DNA of 64,000 bases. Origin: Acorus gramineus (lineage: Eukaryota > Streptophyta > Magnoliopsida > Acorales > Acoraceae). Below, in pieces: positions 30,500 to 43,059 of this stretch. The notes under the pieces were generated by a model. That model ran no database searches, was not told where the DNA came from, and saw only the letters and a list, made by a program, of their open reading frames with translations. The stretch spans positions 248,001-312,000 of the forward strand of contig CM060851.1 in the NCBI GenBank assembly GCA_030737835.1, given 5' to 3'. The position numbers were made by a program, and so were the translations under genes. How positions within the stretch are numbered: position 1 is the stretch's first letter; the number at the start of each line of letters is the position of its first letter.

Positions 30500-31765
30500 G
30501 CTCTCTCAGATTTTGAAAACAAGAATGCCTCTCTACCTCTTGATATATTTATGTATGCATTCAAGCATTGAGTCAAACTGTGTGATATCAAGGTCGCACT
30601 TTCAATGTTCTTTTATATGTGAGAGACATTGCAAAGAGATAGTATTGATCCTGCATATAATGGGTTTGGCATCACCTAGAATTTCTTTTATCCTAGCCAA
30701 GAGAAAATGGTTGCCTTCTTTTGCAATACGAGACAGATATGTCTGATTGGTTCACCAAATTTCAAAGCTGTGTGTTCTAACTTTTTTTTTTTAATGGTGA
30801 TTAAATCCTTGTTTTCTTTAATTTAGAGTTTTGGTATATCCTACGTTTAGAATACATTTTGAGGCATTCACGGCTTCTAGAGATAGTATGATACATTAAC
30901 TTTGCGAAGGATAGTAAAACTCATCTATGTGGTGGCAGTGATCAATAATGTAGACTGTGGGATCTAAGTCTTTTTTTTCTTTGAAAAGATATATGAACTT
31001 TTATTAATTAAAAGCTCTTGAACAAGAGGAGACTCGGGATCTCCAAATAAATGTACAAGAAAAGAAAATCGAAGAGGAACAGATTCCTAATCAAAAAAAT
31101 ACAAAAAGGCCCTCTCTTCACAAATCATGGTAAACCAATAATAGATAAATGGTTTTCAACTTGAAGAATCATCTTTTACTCAATCTCAAAGTTTAAACAA
31201 AATAAGAGCTCAAGTATTATTCTCATGCGCTCTTTTGTTTTTAAAGATCACTTCGTTACTCCAACAAACTGTTTGAGGAATGAGCTATTAAAATTTAACA
31301 TTATTAACACGGTCTCCTTTTTTCCTTCTTTGAGTTTGATTTTTTTTTTTATACAAATATGGTATTTTCGTTAAAAAATCAATTTCTTGTTGTGGCAAAG
31401 CCCAGGTGCAGTGTCATGCATTGTCACATGGGGGAACAAACATTTTACATTTGAGACTGTATAACAAAACTGGACACATTTCTTCTCAAAGGTAATTGGA
31501 AATTACAAATTAGCATTTACATAGAAAAAGACAATACCCCATTAACATGGTGCAAACACATATGGACACAACACCAACAGACCTCAGTCAGGATCAGATA
31601 CTCCCCCCACCCCCCCCAGCTTGAACTTGAACAGGGTGACAAACCACACACACAAAACTCATTTGTGACCTTTTTGCCTGAACAGACCCACATTAGTAAA
31701 AAAAAAAACAAGCTCCCTTGAAGACATGAAGCAACCAAAAAACCCAACAAAGCTTTAACCCTGGA
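30500..31765. other. Convergent 3' region between MAM33-like and NT-C2 genes
   Basis: Both flanking genes end here. It likely contains both 3' UTRs (about 30500-30800 and 31500-31765) and, between them, a degraded LINE tail at 30970-31270. A C-rich run (CCCCCCACCCCCCCC) lies at about 31603-31618. Confidence 0.5.
30970..31270 (-). mobile_element. Degraded LINE 3' tail
   Basis: On the minus strand, one frame near 31220-31270 reads SNEVIFKNKRAHENNT, fitting the 'W.eRNe.iFknk' segment at the end of plant LINE proteins. Stops interrupt the rest. The minus-strand 3' end runs into an A-rich tail (T-run on plus at about 30970-30978). No clear target duplication was found. Confidence 0.45.
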
Positions 31766-34700
31766 TTAATCACAACCCACCTCAACTACAACTGGTTGAG
31801 GAACTTCTGCAACCTCTGCCGTGTCAGTTTCCACCGTCACCAGCTGTGACGAATCACTGGCCATTGTAGTATCCACTGCAGGCAATACAGGCAAAGGTGA
31901 CGATGGTGCTACTGACTTTGTATAATGGAATTCAATCTGCAGCCGATGGTGGAGAGGTGTTGAACCTATCCTCCCCTTATTGATGTCAGCCTGCAATTCC
32001 CTGATTGGAATGGCAGCCAAAAAGCTCTTAATGTACTCCTTGCATGACTCCTTCCCTCTACACAAAACTTCCTCTTCTTTTACATCATCATCACTCCCAG
32101 TTTCCCCAGATGATGGCTGAGAATCACCAACTGCAGCAGGCTTCTCCTCTTGTGACACACGTTGGATCATAGTTTTTTCATCAAATTTCAATATGAAAGC
32201 CTGACTACAACCCTCAAAGAGCCTCTCCCCAAGCGTGTCAATGATGTAATATGCGTCTGGCTCGATCTTGAGAACGAAAAAGTGGTCGTTCCAGCTCACG
32301 ATGTATATCTGGGGACTTCCATCATTGGGGCAGCTTGCACTGGCCTGGCAGATCTCGTCCCATATTCCATCAAATGACATGGCTCCGTGAAGAAAGTCGA
32401 GACCCCCTCCACAATTGTCCATCTCCTCTGGGTGGAAGAACCCGATGAAGGATTTCTCAGGAACTACAGAGAGTGGACGGATCTTCGCTTGTAAGACTGT
32501 CTCGAGATCAAAGTGTTTGTCAGGGAACCTTTCTCTGTATGTCTCATTCTCGCAGAGGTTCCTCCATTCGAGGGAGCCTTCCCGGATAAGGCTGTCGAAC
32601 TGGGACTTGATGGGCATTGTGTGGCTGTTGGTTTGGAACCAGTCGGAAATCACTGCCACAAGAGCAGTACACGCACTTTCACCCGCAGCTCGCTCACTCC
32701 TCTGGTCGATAGATGCAAAGAAGACCTGGGTTTGCAGCTTCATGTGGCCATCGCGGCTCACGACCTCTTTGTTCTCCCAGCTTCCCACTGCAAAATTATC
32801 ATCTCCAAACTCGGATACTGATGATCGGTTTGCAATCACGTCATCATCCACCTTGTGCCACTGCAAAAACATTGTCCAAATTCTTCTCAAAATCATGCCA
32901 GAGAATCCATTATATAATTATATTAGCAGAATAGTAAAGAATAATGTGATCAGGCTTAAATAATTTAGATTGATGCACCTCGGATAGTATTATCACATCT
33001 CTTGGAATGAAAAGAAAAAATCAATTTTCATAGTATTAAACTATTTCTTTCACTAATATATTTTTCATGTAATAAGAGATAACCATCTTCATTGACCGTA
33101 GATGCTAAATGATCACCACAAGCTGAATAGAAAGATCACATAAATACTCAAAAGAGAAGATGAATCGTAAGGGAAGCATACCCCTAAAGAGAGAGACTCA
33201 TCAGAGGAGCTCAGCTGCCGGCGATCATAATCAATGTCATCGCCACCCTCTTCTCCATAAGCTTTCTTCAACAAAGGCTCACCTTTGGCCTTGGGAGATC
33301 TAAAACTCAACTTCCTCTTCCTCCAGGGAAGGATGCTCCTCTTTGAAACCTGCGTGAGAGGCTGCTCGGAGGCCGATGAAACCAACTCCTCAGCATGGGA
33401 GCTCCCCATGTCGGACTTGCGGTTGCTATAGTAAACCCAATCTTCAAACTCCCCATCTATCCTTGTACTTGAATAGAAATTTCTTCCAATGAAGTTTGCA
33501 GATGCCAATGTACCATAATTGAATGACTTACGGATACTCCTAGTGTCATTTTTTTCATCCTCCAGATCTCCCTCATCAACTTCATCGAGCGAGTCAGTGT
33601 CAAATGGGTAGTTGTAATCTGCTTCATCACTTTTAGCAGAGCATATTCCTTCACTGCCTTCATCTTCTCGGCATGGTTTTTTTGCTTTTCGAGCAGAAAC
33701 ATAGTCTGTGAATATTTTAACTTTTCTCAGACCAGCTTTGAGTGCAGATACCTCATCTTTCTCACCAAGGGGTTCCCCGGAGCCAGGAGACAACGGAGCG
33801 GGAGCCATTGATCTTGGGACTGTTTCTGGTGAACCTTGTACAGTTCTCAGTTCAAGCATGCTGAGAGAAAGCTGGGGCCAAAAAAAAAAAAAAAGGATTT
33901 AGGACACAAAATATTAAAAAAATGAAAATAGCCATGGGCATTGGGGGTAATGAGAATCAAGAAAAAACCAATGGTATTAGATCTTGTATTGGGAGGAGAA
34001 GCTCCACAAGTACAAGCTCAATGATCAGAGATCGATAGATTGACAAGAAGAAATCAGTCTTATTCGTGCTAATATTAAGTCAAAAGAGTCTAAAGCACAC
34101 TGATGTAATTGGAGTATGTTAAGCTAGCTAGAGAAACCTAGGCAACCAATGTTCTTCGTGTTTAGCCAGTCAGAATGGACATCCCAATTTTAGGACAGAA
34201 ACAGAAAATGGTAATCAAAGCAGAAACATATAAATGAATAGAAACCCACTTACATATAGAGATGGATGAGGCTCAGTGGCAATCCCTGGTCCGGAGAGGG
34301 GAATATTTATCTCGATCTCATTCTCTTCAGCAGCAGAAGCATATTCTGCCAGATTTAATGAAGCAGTGCCTACAACTGAAACCTTGTTCTTCGATCCTTG
34401 TTTCGAACCCTGAAAGAGAAGGTAGATATGGTTAAATTTATTATAAAATATTCTGAATGTCAAATAATATTTCTGTTCTTAGAAGTAAATAAACCCTCAA
34501 TAGTACTTGGGATTAATTCTTCAGTGTTTCCCAAATCATACATCAAACACACACACACACACAGCAGGCAATGCAGGAGGCTCCTTCACGTTTATAAAAC
34601 TTAATATGATTTATGCTATCAATTTTTATCGGGTAAAAATGACAAAAATTCTTCTAAAATTTTATTTTTCTAAAAAAGACATGGAGAATCAGCCACCTCT

Positions 34701-35646
34701 CACCATAAAACCCCTTCCTATCCATATATTAACCAAAATATTCAAGCTTCAGCAATCACAATAATCTTGAGAAAAAAAAAGGATACCATTGGGGGGGAAA
34801 TCAATATTTATGTAATACCATATCAGACATTAGATCCAATTGGAAAAAATAAAAAATAATCATCAATCAATCCAATATCTGAAAACCATCCCAATAGAAC
34901 ACCATTTTTTGACATTATTTATTTAAAAAAAAAACATTAAAAAAAAGGAGAGTCAGACACCATAAAAAATATATATATAAAATGATAAGTTACGAAAACC
35001 TAAACGCAAAATATCAAAATTGACCAGATAATAAAGGGACAAATCAAATCAAATCCTAGATCAAGAGAAACAAAACCCAACAGCCTCACAACATCTCTCC
35101 CAAAATCCAATCGATTCATTAAAACAAAAATAAAACCCAATCTCAACCCATTGTAATAGCCCCCCCAAAAAATCAAAACTTTCCAACAAAGACCAACACC
35201 CAATTAAAAACCCACCACAGATCCCCATTCAACATCCCCAAAAAAGCACCAAAATTTACACAAAACCAACTCACATTGAACACGGTGAACCCGATCTCCC
35301 AAGGGAGGAACCCTCCCTCCTTCCCCTCCTTATTCGACGCCGACGAAGCCGAAGAAACCAAGCTACAGACGCTCCGAAACTCCTCCCCCCACTCCACCCG
35401 CCCCTCCTCCGCCCTCAGATCCCCCTCCCTCGTGAAGTTCCTCATCACCGACCTCCTCAGCGACCCCAACCCCGCCGCCTTCCCCCCTTTCCACCTCACC
35501 TCCGCCGACACCTTCTCTATCCCCACCGTCGCCGTCGCTCCCTCCGCCGCCGGAACGCCCTCCAGCCTTACAAGGACGAGCCGGACCTCGTATTTCCTCA
35601 CCGAAAGCGGCGGCCACGGCCGCCACCTCATCATCTTCACCACCAT
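31766..35646 (-). CDS. NT-type C2 (EEIG1/EHBP1 N-terminal) domain protein, four exons
   Basis: Exons 35275-35646, 34254-34409, 33182-33871 and 31766-32860 encode 770 aa, with every junction in phase. I chose the start MVVKMMRW; an upstream in-frame Met at 35688 would add 14 residues. Residues 1-176 fit the NT-C2 lipid-binding-type beta sandwich: RKYEVRLVLVRLEG, then VRWKGGKAAGLGSLRRSV, then FLPWEIGFTVFN and VVGTASLNLAEYASAAEENE. The middle exon is acidic and Ser-rich with a basic patch (PWRRKRKLSF-like, near residue 370). The last exon is the conserved domain of this plant family, with FFASIDQRSERAAGESACTA and YIVSWNDHFFVLKIE. Plant members are poorly studied; membrane or organelle positioning is inferred from the C2 relatives only. 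Confidence 0.88.
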
Positions 35647-35781
35647 ATCCCGATCGATCCGAAAAACCCAATTCAAATCCGATATCAAAATCCGAAATTT
35701 TTGGATGAAATCTATAAAACGAAGATCCTCTGAAAATATTTTTTGCGGATATGCTTTTATTTTATGATCCCTCTAGGTATC

Positions 35782-35794
35782 TCTCTATATAAGG
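35782..35794 (-). promoter_or_regulatory. Candidate TATA box of the NT-C2 gene
   Basis: The gene strand reads CCTTATATAGAG about 140 bases upstream of the chosen start codon. It is a good TATA-type match at a plausible distance for a plant leader of roughly 100 bases. Confidence 0.45.
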
Positions 35795-35799
35795 TCAGA

Positions 35800-36637
35800 T
35801 GTTATTTACTATGAAGACAAAATTTCTAAACTACCCTTGTTTTGTTGTTGGATATACGCGGGGTTTCTTTCATGGGTTGCTTCGCTGTCACGGGAAGGAA
35901 GGGTAGATTCGGGATTTGAGGTTTGTCAGGTTAAAAAGTTGATGTTCTCCGCGTAGTAGGTTAATTCATACCAGAAATTGAAAAAGATTTGGCTTTTTAT
36001 ACGTGCAAACCGCGTGGAAGTATTTGGGACGTTCGATACGGATCGGACGGTTGATGTTGTGCAGAGTGATGAATGAAAAAGCTGGCAACTTTTCACGCTT
36101 GATAATTGGGGGAGACTACTTTTAATCTCAGCCGTCCGTTGTGTATGAGCTGTACATGAAAATTATGAGTTGGATTTGGGGGGGTTTAATTATTATAAAT
36201 GGTTTTTTAATTATTAATCCAGAATTGGATTTATAGAGTTTTTGTCGTGTTGTGGATATTCTGATTTTTTTTTTCCTGAATTGGAGTGAATAAAGTTGTA
36301 ATTTAAAATACCATAAAAATCATCTTAAAAAGATTTCAATTTTAAAATGTATATACAGTATCCACCTTTTGTTGTTGGATGATTTTTAAGGTTGACATTT
36401 TACTGTCTTATACCTGATTTGTCTATCCTGTTCAAATTGATTTTTTTATTGTTTTGAACAGGTGTTTAAGACGAAAAAAAAGTTTATATGATAACTATGT
36501 TATTTGAAAGTGAAACAGAAACTTTATTACAAACTATAAGAAACTTATATTACAAACTATTTTACAACTCAAAACTAGTAAAACTAATAATATCTATTAT
36601 ATGATACTCCTCATGGATGTTTCTTATTGAACTCATA
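35800..36637. other. Upstream region of the NT-C2 gene, no gene seen
   Basis: The half nearest the gene has more even composition, for example around 36008-36060. The rest is AT-rich. No coding exon or named element is recognised. Confidence 0.4.
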
Positions 36638-36646
36638 TTTAAATAA

Positions 36647-37145
36647 GGGTTAAAAGACATATACGTTCTTATAAACTTGGATAATCTTATATAAATCCAT
36701 GTTAAAATTGAAGAAGACGTACAAGTATTTGAAAACTCATAAAACTCCATATATATCTTTATCGTCAACAAATTTTAACCATAATTCAACATATTTTAGT
36801 TAACTTTAACTCATACCATGAGATCATTAAATCACTCCTAATTTTCTAACCCATCTAAACAATATCGAAGTAGAAGATGGGGAAATATAAAAGTTCTATA
36901 AATGTAATTTGATATTTTGTGTGGATTAATTTGTATTTATGAATGTTTATAGGAACTGTAATGTTTACACAAGTATATGGTAATGTACTATTATAAAAAT
37001 ATCCCATTAAATTTCTATGAAAATTTTACTCAGGGATGATAATTAAGTTTTTGTGAGTTTTTAGGAATTCGAACGTGTGCCCCAACTTTGAAAGGGACTT
37101 ATATGGGATTACCTATCTTTGTAGGGATGTAAATGTTTTTAACCC
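36647..37145. mobile_element. MULE-like MITE with 9-bp target duplication
   Basis: It begins GGGTTAAAAGACATATACG and ends with the complement of GGGTTAAAAACATTTACA. The similarity continues inward for roughly 50 bp (TATATAAATCC against the complement of CATATAAGTCC). The flanks are TTTAAATAA (36638-36646) and GTTAAATAA (37146-37154), matching at 8 of 9 bases. A 9-bp duplication with long inverted repeats fits Mutator-like elements. No coding capacity. Confidence 0.75.
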
Positions 37146-37154
37146 GTTAAATAA

Positions 37155-39833
37155 ATATAACAAGATTGTAAAATTATCCTTATGCAAGCCTACTTAATGA
37201 TAATTAAAACTCATCGGAGAACATGAAGAAAGAAGTCTAAAATCAAAACCCTATTTTTTATTCGCCATAAGCTCCATCTTTTCTTCTTTTAGATAATTGT
37301 TTCATAAAAAAAATGCCTCAACAATAAAGTTTCATACATAAAACTATTATTAATTGACCAAGTTATTAATCAATATTGTTAATGAATTAAGTCATTGAAT
37401 GGTTCTATGAGAGACCGAATTATAAACGCATTTATGAATGAAAATTTCTATATTAGTACGTATTGACGTGATATGTATTAATACGCTGATATAAATCCTA
37501 TTAATGCATTCGATTGACACATGTTACTCATCTAGACACTAATGGATATTTCATCAATACATATTAATATTTATCATGTTGCATTAAAATTCTTAATGCA
37601 AATCATAACCAAGTCAATGCAATTATTGATGAAATCAGAAGGTGGACAAGTCTTGAATAAGATAAATGAAATCTAATAAATTAAAAGTTAATCTTGAATG
37701 GTATGAACCAAGAAAATAAAAGAGCTTGAACACGTAAGATTGATTAAAGAGGTCCCCACACGTTCACAAGTCACAGCGCGTGCGTTTACATACAAACCAT
37801 GAAAGTTATATATCCCTCTTTGTTTTATTTTAATTTAATTAGTGTTTTTCGGGGGTTGAAATTGAAATATTAATATATAATATAATATAATATAAGTGGT
37901 TTTAATGATTTAATTGTTATTAGTCGAAAATTAGGAAGCGTAGACCTAATAAGGTGGGTTCTATTTATATTAAAACTAAACGAGTAAGACAGTGTGACAA
38001 TAACGCACCTTCACCATGATATAATTGTTGATGAGTCCATGGAAAATATTTTTTTGTCCATTAGACCCCTGAAAAATCATGCTTGTATGGGTGTCCCCCG
38101 AAAAAGTTATTTTTTGCCTACAATTATATTTGCTCTCTTTATCCTAATGTGAGTTTTTTTTTCCCCTAGAACTAGTGTTAGATTCTCTGTTAACAATTAT
38201 TCAAATAAATTATCAATATATGTGTGAATTATTTTAGATGTTCTTTGGTTAAATATCTAAAAAATTTAAGATTATGTTATTGATAAGAAATATAAATCAA
38301 ACTACATATCAATGATCCCAATGACCAACCAATTTAATAATCAATTAATTTTAAAATATCATAAAAGAGCATGCCATTATATCAGTTTTAGATAGAAGTG
38401 AACCAAATCATCATAATCTATCGACCATGCACAATTCTACACTGCCCTTTTATAAAACAAAATTTAATCTCAAACTAAAGAAAATTCTACTTTAATTGAA
38501 AGCTTAATTTATGTTTTATTTCACAATTTCAACAAAAAAGAAGGGAAAATAAACTTCACTGTTTGAGGACACTTGGATTTGGGACATGAATGTAGAAAGA
38601 GAGATGCTTCCAAGAAATATCACATCTTGAGGTATTTTTTTGACATTTTTCCATTACCCAATAATAAAGGGAGAATTTAATGGTCTCTACTCTCTAGAAG
38701 CCCCAAAAAGTCCCTTTTTTGGAGGATAAGTTGCTATCAATCTCTTTCACAGTAATGTTTTTGGAGGATAAGTTGTTCCATTATTTATTTATATATTTTT
38801 ATTTATTTATTTATTTAAAATTAAACCAAGTCTTTGTGGCCTCCGTTACAAAGCCGCGTTGTTTCATTCAAAACTTTAATTAATTATGCTCTCCAAAGAA
38901 AGGATTTTCTTGAATCCTTGGTTGTTTATGTTAACAGGATAGTTATTCTTGGTTGGATAGGATAAGAATATTTTTATCCATATTTAGCAACACCCACTTA
39001 GCTAATTATCTATGTGGAGTTAGTGTGTGATAAATATTGGGGGGGGGGGGGGGGGTGTTGGGGTTTGAGGAATAAGAATTGTATTAAACAAAATTCTTAA
39101 ATCAATCATTGAGTTATGAATCCAAGCCCTAAATTCAGATAACCTTATTTAGATAAATAAGAATTAGAGAAAAAGGTGAAGACCTGCAAATAAAACAATT
39201 CCAAATATTTTAAACTTCAGTTGTAAAATTTTTATTTTTATTCAAAATCAGGATAATTATTTTTGTTTATTATTATTATTATTTTATAACAAATTTGATC
39301 AGTCGTTATTTTCTAATCATAAAATGGGGCTTTTCATTATGTCAAATCTTCATTTTCAACCAAAATCCATATTATTGTTCACATTTTATCATTATTTTAT
39401 ACAATTGGGATAAGTCATTTTCTAATTTATCTCTTCTTTCATTGGTTTTACTATCATGTCCATGCATGACAGCATGAACAAACCTAAGATCAAACACAAG
39501 AATGAAACACCATATCATATGAAGAACACAAGATATATATAGTTCGACTTAAACTTACATCCACGAGACGAAAACAGCTAATTCACTATTATAGTTGAGA
39601 TACATTAAAAAATATACATGGAGTTTCATAGATTTTTCCTCTCTTGGAATCCTCTCAAATTCTAACTTGGATCTCTACATTTTTACATACATGCTAGGTT
39701 TTGTCATGTAACCGTAAATGTTATTTATAGAGATAAATAACTTCATCCTCAATTAATTTCCTAATTAACAAACCAATATTGTTCCCTCATTCTAGGAGAT
39801 TTATTTTAAATATTAATTAAGATCAAATCTTAT
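37155..39833. other. AT-rich spacer, no gene seen
   Basis: It contains TA-rich runs (37870-37895), a direct repeat of TTTTTGGAGGATAAGTTG at about 38717 and 38758, and a 17-base G run at 39039-39055. No exon or complete mobile element is recognised. Confidence 0.4.
39039..39055. repeat. Poly-G run
   Basis: Seventeen consecutive G residues are visible in an otherwise AT-rich spacer. Such runs form G-quadruplexes readily and are prone to sequencing length errors. Confidence 0.85.
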
Positions 39834-40062
39834 GGTCCGTTTGGATGTGAGTTTAGGTAGATTCTATGTTTGAAAAGCTAAAAATTCTGAAACTCAGATC
39901 TAAACATATTTTCAACGTTTAGCTTTTCAAACTACAATTTTTATTTTTAGGCCAAAAAATCTTGCGGGTGAAATCTAATAAAACATAGTTTTTCAAAAGT
40001 TGAGTTTGAAACATAAGATTTTAAGAATTTCAGAGTTTCAACCTCACATCCAAACACACCCT
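39834..40062 (-). mobile_element. Tourist/PIF-Harbinger-like MITE, copy 2
   Basis: It is the reverse orientation of the element at 22357-22633. The plus strand starts GGTCCGTTTGGATGTGAG and ends CTCACATCCAAACACACCC. Internal blocks match throughout, for example AAAGCTAAAAATTCTGAAAC and ATCTAATAAAACATAG. The flanks are TTA on the left (one base apart) and TTG on the right. It has one copy of the block that is duplicated in the other element. Confidence 0.75.
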
Positions 40063-40797
40063 TGATTAATATTTTATCGATTAGGTGATCACCATAATAT
40101 GATTTCATCATGGTTATCTAATGTGATACATCGGATCGAGATATAATCCTAACAATATGTATACAAAAAAAAAAAAAATTAAAGAAATATGGGTAACAAA
40201 CAAAAGTTTCACATAGAAAGTGACTTCATAGCTTGAATTCATAGAAATGGTGTGATGTGCAGACCAATCCCTGTGACTTGGTCACTCCCAATGTTTAGTT
40301 GAAATAGTCAAATTTGTGACATATTTCATGGAGGCATTGTTCATGCATTGAACATCTCCACACAAAACTTTGGGAAAAATAAATAATAGCAGGTTCTCAT
40401 TATTCATGGTGTCCTTTGAAATGATTTCCTGCACTCTTCAATTTCTTTTAAAAAAAATTCATGGGTTTGGTAATCTTTACTCAAAATAATCATTTCCACT
40501 TCCATCTATTGATATTTTATTAAAAACCTAATCAAACATGGAATGATGGAAAAGAATGAGTTTAATAAAAACCTAATCAATGTTAAACAAGCATTGAAAG
40601 AAACAATTAATGTTTAATATTTGTTCATATGCTTGGAAAAACAAATCCAAGACATTTACACTTTTTTGATTTTTTAATAATGGCCGGCTTTGATTGAGAC
40701 CTGCACTTGAGCAAGGAAAAAACACACACCACAAGTTCACCTCAAAAACATTTTAATTATATCACCTTTTATTACCTGGATCTTCTATTTATTTGTT

Positions 40798-41457
40798 GGG
40801 TTAAAGACATTTGAGTGCTTGTAAACATCCATAAATTCATATAAGTCATTGCAAACTTAGAGTCGGACATACAGATCCTTTAAACTGTTATGGTGGGTCA
40901 ATTTAATTTATAAATTAACTTTTTATCCAATTTGAAGATATATTCTCATAATATTCCATTTGTGTGAAATTAAACACTCATATAAATAACTGAAAAAATA
41001 GAAAAAAAACATATATATATCCTTTTAAATGACCATCTTGTCCTTGATCAAACTCATTTTCATTTTTTTTTCTTTTGCGGATTTTGACTTTGTTGTTGCA
41101 TACTACTCCATTATTATTATGTTTTGCTTCTATTTCAAATAATTATAATTATGAAGATGACTTTGTTTATGTATTATATTTATTATACTATAGATATTAC
41201 TTAGATTTTTTATTTTATATTTTGATGAGGTGATTATACAAATTAAAACGCTCATATTAATCACCATATTATGGCTGATATAATAATAAAATCACGCCTA
41301 CGGTGAATTTTAACCATGATAGATTAAAAAATGATTTAACAGTAAAGATCTATTAGACATTTTCTGTGTTTCTAAGGATGTAATTGTCCTGCTCTAAGTT
41401 TACAAGAACTTATATGGATTTATAGATGTTTAGAGGGACTCAAACGTCTTTTAACTC
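40798..41457. mobile_element. MULE-like MITE, second copy, with 9-bp target duplication
   Basis: The left end is GGGTTAAAGACATTTGAG and the right end is the complement of GAGTTAAAAGACGTTTGAG. Inner inverted similarity includes CATAAATTCATATAAGT. The flanks are TTATTTGTT (40789-40797) and TTATTTTTT (41458-41466), 8 of 9 identical. It shares its termini with the element at 36647-37145, so both belong to one family. Confidence 0.75.
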
Positions 41458-41611
41458 TTATTTTTTTAATGTTTGTGTCATGATTATTTAATTTTTCTAA
41501 TTTTTAGTAGCATTCACACACAATTGCAACTATTTGATCTTCATCATGGTGATGTGGTGATACACAAACAAGCAGATAATCAAAATAGACCAAACCTTTT
41601 TTTTTTATATA

Positions 41612-42129
41612 GGAGAAAATTCAATTAACTCCATGTAAGCTGTTTGAAATCCATATAACCCCTTATTTTTTTCCTAAATTCTATATAACCCTCTGAAAAC
41701 ATCCATGTAAATCTAAATAAACCCCTAAAATAGAACTTTCGTTGACAAATGAGGAATATATGTGAATATTTCGTTTTATTAATCCTCACTGAAAACACAG
41801 TATCCTAAAATCCCTATATAATTTATTAAAAATACGGAAAATTATATGTACATGACGATTTTATCCCTTCAAATAGATTATAAAACCATCTCCAGAGTTG
41901 TTAAATCCTCATTCACATATGATTTTTCACATTTTTAACACATTATATGAGGGTTTGGTATACTTTGTTTTTAATCAGGGTTAACCAGACATAATAGTCG
42001 CTTGATAATCCTCATATGTCAACGAAAATTTAACTTAGGAGACTATTTGGATTTACATAGGTGTTTTTAAGGGGTTATATGGATTTCAAGAAGCCTACAG
42101 GGGGGTTATTTGGATTTTTCACTTTTTTT
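41612..42129. mobile_element. Long terminal-inverted-repeat element, non-coding
   Basis: The left arm has TGAAATCCATATAACCCCTTA near 41645-41665 and the right arm has its exact complement near 42070-42090. Outer parts are imperfect (AGGAGAAAATTCAATTAAC against the complement of TTTGGATTTTTCACT). A second inner pair, TTTCGTTGACAAATGAGGA and TCCTCATATGTCAACGAAA, extends the inverted repeats to at least 150 bp. No protein-coding frame. It resembles MULE-type MITEs, although the target duplication is unclear. Confidence 0.65.
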
Positions 42130-42510
42130 AGTTATGATTTAACGAAATTAATTAAAAGTAAAAACCCACTCCTCAAAATCCTCTTCACTTTGGAAACCAC
42201 ATGTTTAACAATGGTCATCAAGTGTTATTCAAATTAATAAGAAAAAAAAAGAAGAATAAATACATTATCTGGAATTCAATGTACTACATTGGTGGAATAT
42301 CATTAGTTGTATATGCAAGTCTTGACTGCCAAAACCAGCTATTCCTGTCCAATTGCAAGCTGTGATTGTTGCAGTTGCACGTGTGTGTTTCCTTGGCTAT
42401 TCAGGATAGTACATTTTTTTTGTTGGAGGATTGTGCAACCGGAATTAGAAAGGTATCTTTTGGAAAATAAACACCTCAATATGTATTCAAATTTTATATT
42501 AAAAAAATAA

Positions 42511-42753
42511 AGAAAATTAATTAGAGGTCCTTGTGCTCGTTTTTTTTAGGTCCCTAAGGCAGATGTTGTTCAAAAATACTGAGCCAATTATTTAGTTACA
42601 TTATTAACACTCTTCAATACATTATTAAGTGTCTCAAGTACACTGTTAATATTCTCCAATACATTGTTAACCTTCGCATAATACACTGTTAACACTCTCC
42701 ATTACATTGTTAATTATAGACATGTGACCACAGAGACCTCTAATTAATTTTTC
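42511..42753. mobile_element. Small foldback element enclosing a ~21-bp tandem repeat
   Basis: The left arm AATTAATTAGAGGTCCTTGTG (about 42515-42535) and the right arm (about 42730-42752, CAGAGACCTCTAATTAATT) are inverted repeats. Between them, 42597-42715 is built of about six degenerate 20-22-bp units beginning TACAYTGTTAA or TACATTATTAA and continuing with CTCTCCAA-like sequence. Confidence 0.65.
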
Positions 42754-42988
42754 AAAAAATATATGAAAATAGTTACCAATTTAAAAATGAATAATTTTTG
42801 CACAGTATTTTGATGAGACTAAAAAGAAGACCATAAAAAGATGTTGTGTAACATTACTAATAAGAACCATATTTAGAAAGTGAATTCTTGTAAATTATTT
42901 ATTAGATTTTTATTAATTTAAAAATAGAAAGTGTATGTAACATTTCATTACAATACTCATATTAGTTCAGAAAATTGTTTACAGGTGC

Positions 42989-43055
42989 ATTTGGTTGCAC
43001 GATTGTGCAGCTTTTGCGATTGTAAGAAGCTGTTTTCTACAATCGTGCAACCAAA
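42989..43055. mobile_element. Short foldback element with TTTGGTTGC ends
   Basis: TTTGGTTGCACGATTGT at 42990-43006 is the exact complement of ACAATCGTGCAACCAAA at 43039-43055. The two arms are separated by 32 bases. Elements with the same ends occur at 54354-54420 and 60743-60900. Confidence 0.7.
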
Positions 43056-43059
43056 CAGT

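Noticed and set aside
32415..32963. Plus-strand frame of 182 codons
   Set aside because: Antisense of the last exon of the NT-C2 gene.
35276..35767. Plus-strand frame of 163 codons
   Set aside because: Antisense of exon 1 of the NT-C2 gene; the high GC of that exon removes stop codons on the other strand.
42597..42715. Possible CRISPR-like array
   Set aside because: Units are degenerate, contiguous and without spacers, and the genome is a plant; it is a tandem repeat inside a foldback element.
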